64,000 nt of DNA from Pelodera strongyloides (Eukaryota > Nematoda > Chromadorea > Rhabditida > Rhabditidae). The stretch is from the NCBI GenBank assembly GCA_036852015.1, contig JAANDG010000175.1, positions 1-64,000 of the forward strand, written 5' to 3'. The number at the start of each line of letters is the position of its first letter. The stretch's first letter is position 1. Shown in pieces: positions 57,301 to 64,000 of this stretch. Below the pieces are notes generated by a model. It had not been told where the DNA came from. It searched no databases and saw only the letters and a list, made by a program, of their open reading frames with translations. Made by a program: the position numbers and the translations under genes.

Positions 57301-60300
57301 AGTGTATTTTGTTTAGGAAATGTCCGCCTACTCTCTCTTCATGTCCAACTCGAACATGAATGGAAAGCAGTTTCCAATCCACTATTTGGACAACGCGCTG
57401 AACTATTTTATCACAAATAATGTGTTAGTCGTTTATAATTTAATTTTGTCCATTATCTTTATTTTATGATTTTTTTTGCTGTACTACTTGATTACTTCCC
57501 CAATACGTTGTGTTTCAGACGATGGGTCAGCATTATGAGATGCATTTTGAACAGCGCCGAAGTTCTGAATTCACTCGGAATGCATTTGGAAGCAGCACTG
57601 CAACTCTCCAAAGTCACAACAATCGTAAGTTGTTTCCATTAGATACTGGCGACGAAAAGGTTGAATCCCAATGGACTAATCGTAATCAAAGGCGGGACGG
57701 CGGTGTGTGTCATTGCTCAGCTCGATTTGTTATTTCGTCGGTGTTTAGGAAAGCGACCCATGTGTGGCTGCTTGTCTACTCGGTGCCGCATCTTCATTCA
57801 TTCAAGCGGGTATGCATAGGAAAGCAGCTTTCTATAGGTAAGAGAATCTGTTAATGGAGAATGTCACCTTTATGAGTAACTTTGCTGGAGAGCCGTCGTG
57901 TGTGTGCCAGTTTAGTTAATATGGGTGAATAGTTGAAATGTTTGTTTCCCGTCAGGTTAGTTTTTAGTTTCGGCTTAATTGTTAGTTCAATTATCCATCT
58001 AAGATTTGTATTTGGTTGGTTCTAGGGTTCTTGCTGGCCGTCGTTTCTCTAAGGCAGAAATGTTTCCGCTCTCAATCCAGTCATATAGAACTGCCCTTCC
58101 TTCGTATTTGGGAGGAGGGTGGAGATCTGCGGAGGTAAGAACGCTTTTTTGCGGTATCTTCTAGCACCTCTTTCCGATGTTAAAACCCCGTGTTAAAACT
58201 TAAACCCCGTGCGTCGTGCGTAAATTGAGGTGGTCGGTCTAGCTTAACTTAATAGCCGAAACTGCATGTACTTTTTACATTCGCTCGAATATATAAACTT
58301 GCCAGTCCAGAGGTGACCAGTGCGTTTGCATACCTCTTTCCGCTTTATACACAAGGTATTATTATTCCTTTTATTTTTTAGAGTCACATTGAAGCAATTT
58401 TGTGTGAGCAGTCCAACGACCCAAAGGTTGCTTTGGAATGCATCAGACGACTCCTGGCTACACTGAGAAGTGTATCGGATGAAGAACTCGCCAATCAATA
58501 TTTGCTCATGTACGCTCGCGCCTTCAAGGTATCCATTTTTCATATACATAGCTAGATTGTTTTCATTTTCTATGTAGAATATAGAACATGACATTGTTTG
58601 AAGATGTGCTTCTCGTGGTTCATGAAATGAAGTGATTTTCAAGCTTATTAACTTATTCTATCCGGAATTCTTTCAGAGATTTGGTCTGGATTCCCAGGAG
58701 CCAATGGAATGCGATATTGTGTCCGCCGATGTGCAGAATGTCCGAACGGTTTATGGAGAAGCTCCGGAATCGACTGGAAGTCTATCCTCGAATCACTCGT
58801 GGGAGGATTTACAACGGGCTTCTTATCACGCACTCGCAGGTTCTTAGTTTGTTTATCCTAAGTTTTCCAGCTAGATTACATTATGTCGTATCGGGACTAT
58901 GGATTTTGTATTTTGTAAGTCCGTCTGTTCAAAAAATTCGAGTTCAGCGGTGTAGGTTCTGTAATTTTGCCACCTTGAGACATACTTTCTGGTGAAGTGG
59001 AACTGTGTATGTGTATTTGTAGAAGGGATTGAAGAAAATTTTATCTTTCGCAACGCTCAATTTTACGGCGATTTCGCCTTATGTAACTGAATCTATGTAA
59101 TACATCCACTCCTTTTCAGGTGCGTCTTCTGGATTCCAACCCTTATCACTCACTGCCGATGCGGAATCAGACAATCGAATGCCGAGGAAAGTGCCCGCAG
59201 GAGAGAGATTCAGAGTCGTTGTACCTCTAAGCAATCCACTCAGTAAGTATTCAAGGAGCTGTGTTTTTGTTAGAAGTCAGAATGTTTCAGAGGGGACAAT
59301 GTTTTTGGGGGGTCAAAAGTATTGGGCCCCATCCACACTTATGACTTTTGTCAGTTTATCGACGTGGTTTCTTATCGTTCTGAAGAACAGCGTTCTTTTG
59401 TAGAAATGTCGCTGACTCTACGAAACGTCCGTTTGAGAACGACGGCAACCGAGTTAAAGGAAATAGTGGCGCACGATCCGTTCTCTGATGTCCACGTTTT
59501 GGAGGAAGTTCATTTGCCTCCGGAATCTCGCACTGAGGTACTGTATCGTTATGTCATATAATAATCCGGTTTATTTTTTATTTACTTTTGTATTCGCTGC
59601 GTTATGTGGGTGTTTTTTTTGTTGCATCCTGTGATCCTATGAGAGTTTTTATGTGTATACTGATTTATCTTCTAAATTATTATATTTATTTCAGGTAGAA
59701 GTATGGGTTCGTCCTTCCGACGTGGTCACGAATTTTGCAGTCGACGCGCTTCTCTTCGATGTTTTTATCGCCGAAACTGCTCTGAAAACAAAGCTTTCCT
59801 TGGAAGCTCGAGGACCGAAGATAGTTGTTGGAAATGTGAGTTTGCAGTGTATGAGTACTTCCAGATTCCAGATTCAACATTCCAGAACATACCATATTCA
59901 TCGACTCAGGCGTTTTATGCTAATATTTTTTTATCTACTGTAGTGTATGTTTCAGAGCCGTGGCACTTACTCGAGTGACCGTCGTCTCCAAGTGTCCGTG
60001 TGTCCTTCTGACTGGCCTCTTCTGAAGGTAACACCACATCGACCACCTCCACACACCATCTATACTTCGCAGGCAGTCCGACTCACTTTTCAAGTAATAT
60101 TTTTATATCTGTCTTCTTTCGAGTTTGCTGTACAGTTATTCGGGTTGGGTTGTTATTCCATGTGCGACTGTGCAACAGCTTTTTGAATGTTTCCATTTCG
60201 TGTGCCGTTGAATTTCTGAGTGCAGAATACTGGGAATTTTAACATATGAGCAGGTGGGAAGCGGCATGTAAGCATGTACCTAACATAGATTTGATGCAGA

Positions 60301-63300
60301 CAATAGTCACCATTAACTTTTTTTTATTTATCATTTTAGGTGGAAAACATCGGCGGAGAGGAAGTGACTGGCCTCTGTCTCTCTACAGATGGCACGGATT
60401 GTGTGGGAGCGGGTGTTATAGAAACAGAAGGAAGAAGACCCGCCCCTTCCAGAATATTCCCTGGATGTGCTACCGTACGCTACATCCCCCTCCCAGTCAG
60501 GCTATCACCGAGTGAGAGTGCTAGGTACTGTGCTTTCATAATTGTTTGTTGTAGAGATTAGCTAGTTCAGCTGTTGGATTGTATAACAATAATATATAAA
60601 AAATAAAAGCCGATAGTGAGCTCATATCTGGTTTCTTTTTTTTCGTAAATATGCAACATTTGTACTCAACAGTGTAGGTACATAATTGTAGAATTAATCG
60701 TTTTTGTATCCTAGCATCTTTATGGACGTGCGAGCACCGAATGAAGCAGAGATAGAGGGCGATGTGGCTCTTTGTCTTCTCTACATTGGAAAGAGTGGGA
60801 AATACAGGGAATGGAGGAATGTCTTACATTTCGCTCCTCTGCCCCTTTTGAAGGCCGAAGCCCGAATATTGGGTGAGTATTTACTATTCTTGTTGAATCC
60901 ACGTAGTTTAGGTCTTAGTCTTTGAAGTTGAAATTTGGAAGAGGATTTGTACACTACACTCTCAAACGTGCGGTACTACCAGTTTGCGATTGGCTAATGG
61001 TCAATGCACCCAACGGAATGCTTCATATTCTTAATTCTTACCCACTTACCCTATCCATTTCCATTTCAGACTCGGCACATGGCCTCGTTTCGCTGGACTT
61101 GTGCAATGTTCTGTCTCCCAAAGATGTGGCACTTGCGAGAATTGATATTTTGAATGTAAGTAGACTATTACCTTATGTATCGTTATTACTTGTCGGCTTA
61201 TACTGTAACATTACTACGATATACGATGTGAATTGTTAGCGAAACGAACCTGACATGTAGACATGTTGCGCAAGTGATGCTCATCCAACTGACATAGGCG
61301 ACCGTCGTTAGTCGTACAAATTGTAACTTAGTCGTTTGCAGATTTCTGCATCGGTCCTCGTTCCACCGTCTCCTGAGTCTCAGGAACACAGAAATGAATC
61401 TGTGGGCGTCAGAGCAGTGCGTGCGCGAGCAGGTATGCTTTTTTACGTCGTCGTAGCTCTCTTGGTTCTCTTTAGTTTTGGTGTGCGACTGTGCATACTA
61501 TAGCGAACGTACAAGATGTCTAAGTTTCAGTTTGTGTGGAGTGTTCGCAAACCGATTCGCTCTGTTTCTACGTGTTTCCTTCCGTTTCGGGAAGTACATC
61601 AGATGTACTGTGGCTAGCTGATCAGGTAATTTAATATACTTATTTTTTTTTCTTTTTTTTTCTTGTATTTGTTTTTTGAATTATGTATGTTTGTGCGCAC
61701 CTTTATAGTGTAACTTATTATTATTATTGTAGATCCATGATATCCCCGTGTTCCCGTCTCCGCTCCCAGATGAATCATGCCGAACACCCACACTTTTCAC
61801 CACTGTTCTATGGAAAGCTTCGGTTGTAAATAGCGATGGACAGGTAAGCAATCTTCATTGTGATTAATGATTTGTTATTACGGGATGTTTCACTGTGTCG
61901 TTTCTTACTCTCTCTCTGACGTTCGGAAGAGTACTAACTGCTATTTTTTACATTTACTAACGGGTTGTGGAGCAACGTTTTTTTAGTAGACGGGATGAAA
62001 CATTAAGTTTTCGTATATCAACTGTCAGTTTCATTTGCTTGTCGACTCGACTACAGGAATTGTGTTTATGGAACTCTCACTGAATATTTAACCTGTTTTG
62101 CTCCATTCCTGACAAAATTTGTTGATTTGTGTATTTTTTCTTACTTTTGAAAACTTGTTCTTTACGCAATACCAGGTGGTCATTTGAAAGCATTTAGGTT
62201 TCAAGTGTGCTGGGCGAAAGTGTGGTGAAGATTGACTTTTCTGGCGTCCACCGACTAATCCCACATATTAATTGGAACCCAGACGAGGAGGAGCAGAGGA
62301 ATGTAAGCAGTTTATGCAGTTTTATTAATTTATTGTGGAATTTGTGAAATTATATATGTTCCAAGCCTACGGGCAGTTGTGGCGGGATCGCAGGGCATAA
62401 ATAGGGTCCGCATCTCAAAACTTGTGGGAGATGGTACAAGCCTTCGTCGGGAGGTGATTTAGACTAATTTGCGTATAATGTGTAAGGATGACGGTTTTTG
62501 CGGGAGATTGTTCTTAGCCTATTTTTATTACCACGGCTGCTTATGGAGAGATATGCTTTTGGAGGGATATGCTACGTATAGCTGAATGAATGTTTCCAGG
62601 GAGAAGTTGAGAGTTGTAAACGTGAAGGAATCCTAATTAGATGTCCACCGATTGGCATGGTCAGCCATAACTTTACGAGGAACAGGTAATTACTACAATT
62701 TTATTCACATTCAGTAAGTTCCTGAGAGATGTGATTTAGAGCATTTGATTCGAATGGTCAAGTTTAGCTGATCTCTGAGCTTTCTTGCGTTGTGAATGTG
62801 CTAGGTATTTGACAAGCTATCGCCAGTTGTTTTTGTGGAGACGTATTGTGTTTAGTTTTTCCTCTACGTGCGTGGTGCGTAAGTATATTTCCGAATCCAG
62901 CTTATATTCCTATATTCTAGACTGTATGAATTCCCGGTGAATATACTCGTGCGAAATGAGGATTTGAAAAGGAGGATATGTGATGTGAAGTTCAAATTTG
63001 TGCCTCAGGTCAGTATTCTTTGTGACATGTAGTTTCTATGCATTTTATTATTATTGTATTTTATTATTATTATATTAAATATTATTATTAATTTTTATTA
63101 TTATATTAAATATTATTATTAATTATTATTAATATTATTACTATTATTATTGATGATTATGATACCTTCTAATATTTTAGCAGTCATCCGCACTCACTGC
63201 CCCTCAACGTGCCTCAGATTCCGGATGGTGGGTGGACAGAGAAGTATTCTCAGTCAAAGAATTGCAACCAAACACCGAGAAGTGTGTCACAGTGAATATA

Positions 63301-63366
63301 CGAGTGGCACAACCAACAGTATACAATATACTAGGAACACAGATCACGGTAGGACGGTTGGCTTAT

Positions 63367-63398
<32 letters not shown>

Positions 63399-63639
63399 AA
63401 AGAGAGAGAGACGTGAGGATTGGTTATATTGTCATATATATGTGAATGCTTTTGAGATACATGGCAAGTTGATTAATTACTGTAGAAACTAGTAGTATAG
63501 TGGGGAGGGAATGCCGTTAGATATTGGAAATTCTGTTTACTAGATTTGTTTCCAGGCGCAGGCCGTCTTCTCTGATGGAAGCATAGTTGATGTCACTGTA
63601 CCAACTCTCGTTGCAGTCGTTTCTGAGCAGGGACAGTAG
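54350..63639 (+). CDS. trappc8: TRAPPC8 (Trs85-like) subunit of the TRAPP III complex
   Basis: TRAPPC8 is a large subunit of TRAPP III, which activates Rab1 in ER-Golgi and autophagosome traffic. I read 34 in-phase exons, about 1267 residues, starting at: 54350, 54444, 54668, 54860, 55037, 55264, 55609, 55820, 56036, 56486, 56650, 56985, 57317, 57519, 57749, 58026, 58382, 58677, 59120, 59293, 59695, 59956, 60073, 60340, 60715, 61070, 61342, 61531, 61733, 62198, 62600, 62921, 63181, 63556. Family-like stretches include YLACIFIVSASETQPLGEVS, PKWRTPTTLKHYILVH, PYVERLMRTVVDQLGQRRG, RRLADLLFEMGLYAQAHQQY and the beta-sandwich-like C-terminal half. The first coding exon is only MRQ after an acceptor GCTGTTTAG, the weakest call here. 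Exon 20 uses the second AG of TTTCAGAG to keep the frame. The stop is TAG at 63637-63639. Confidence 0.9.
63040..63145. repeat. (ATT)n microsatellite in a TRAPPC8 intron
   Basis: TTATTATTA tracts with ATATTAAATATTATTA interruptions fill the intron before the exon at 63181. The exon's acceptor (AATATTTTAG) lies soon after the end of the tract. Confidence 0.8.
63366..63415. repeat. (GA)n microsatellite
   Basis: AGAGAGAGAGAG with AGAAGAGA interruptions lies 18 bp after the donor site of the penultimate exon. Confidence 0.8.
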
Positions 63640-63845
63640 AACAGTAGGGAATATTCTGTTTGTATTTTTTTGGCGTCGACTAGAGCCGAGTTCTTTTCAA
63701 GGTTTAATTTTTGTAATAACTTTATTAACAGTTAAACAAGAAAGGATTACTTCATTAGGCATTCATTGACCGTAGTATGAAATTGTGATTCTGATTCTGA
63801 GATTTTTTAGTGAGAAGTTTTTTTCTCAATTTGCATGCAATGAAA

Positions 63846-64000
63846 TCAGTTAAAGCAGTATAACGTCCGGTTTTTGAAACCTTTGGGCGCTGCATTCCCA
63901 TGTCGTGTATGCATAACTGCGATACTGTGCAGTTTTTTTAATTCATTTGCGTACAACATGGGAATGCTGTTGTCCAACACAAGTGTCAAACATCGGCCGT
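63846..64000. mobile_element. MITE of the TTAAAGC...GGCCGTT family, cut by window edge
   Basis: The left end TTAAAGCAGTATAACGTCCG and the inner CATTCCCATGTCGTGTATGC and CATGGGAATGCTGTTGTCCA match the intronic copies at 14982-15122, 15645-15848 and 17340-17511. The right terminus lies at or beyond the last base (ATCGGCCGT). Confidence 0.72.

Noticed and set aside
60028..60072. TRAPPC8 exon reading straight through 60028-60072
   Set aside because: The frame is open, but GTAACA...CGCAG makes a typical 45-nt intron and removing it fits the family better. It is not excluded as retained sequence.

Overview
The window looks like repeat-rich DNA from a small invertebrate genome, most likely a nematode. 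The reasons are the short AT-rich introns ending in TTTCAG or TTTTAG, many small exons, protein matches to SLU7 and TRAPPC8, two eukaryotic tRNA genes, tRNA-derived SINEs, fold-back MITEs and a Ty3/Gypsy-type LTR element. I cannot name the species, and no sequence search was possible. Nothing looks bacterial or viral. All exon models below were read by eye from splice sites and frame continuity.

Layout. 1-5550 is a composite block of nested transposon debris that recurs in direct orientation at 20555-26033. 6525-11624 (+) is SLU7, a second-step splicing factor, in 16 exons. 12.5-13.0 kb (+) holds the 3' end of an unknown gene. 14582-17964 (-) is an 11-exon basic, Ser-rich unknown protein whose introns carry one MITE family. 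19807-20282 (-) is a further small unknown gene.

27-47.3 kb is the most distinctive part. It holds seven copies of one five-exon gene encoding a small secreted, cysteine-free, Val/Gly-rich helical protein of about 175 residues. They form three head-to-head pairs that share a promoter module (TATA box plus an AAAATAGGTTTATTTT element), with a large inverted duplication and gene-conversion-like mosaics. An array of three LTR-retrotransposon units sits inside an intron of one copy, between a 5' half-gene and a near-identical full copy. The retroelement has gag, protease and only the first part of reverse transcriptase, so it is internally deleted and non-autonomous.

48.5-52.3 kb (-) is a probable MATH-like/BTB gene with tRNA-Lys(CTT) and tRNA-Ile(AAT) nested in its introns on the same strand. 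54350-63639 (+) is a complete TRAPPC8 (Trs85-like) gene in 34 exons.

The conserved genes (SLU7, TRAPPC8) are housekeeping islands between repeats. The secreted-protein cluster is the accessory, fast-changing part and the best candidate for an undescribed system.
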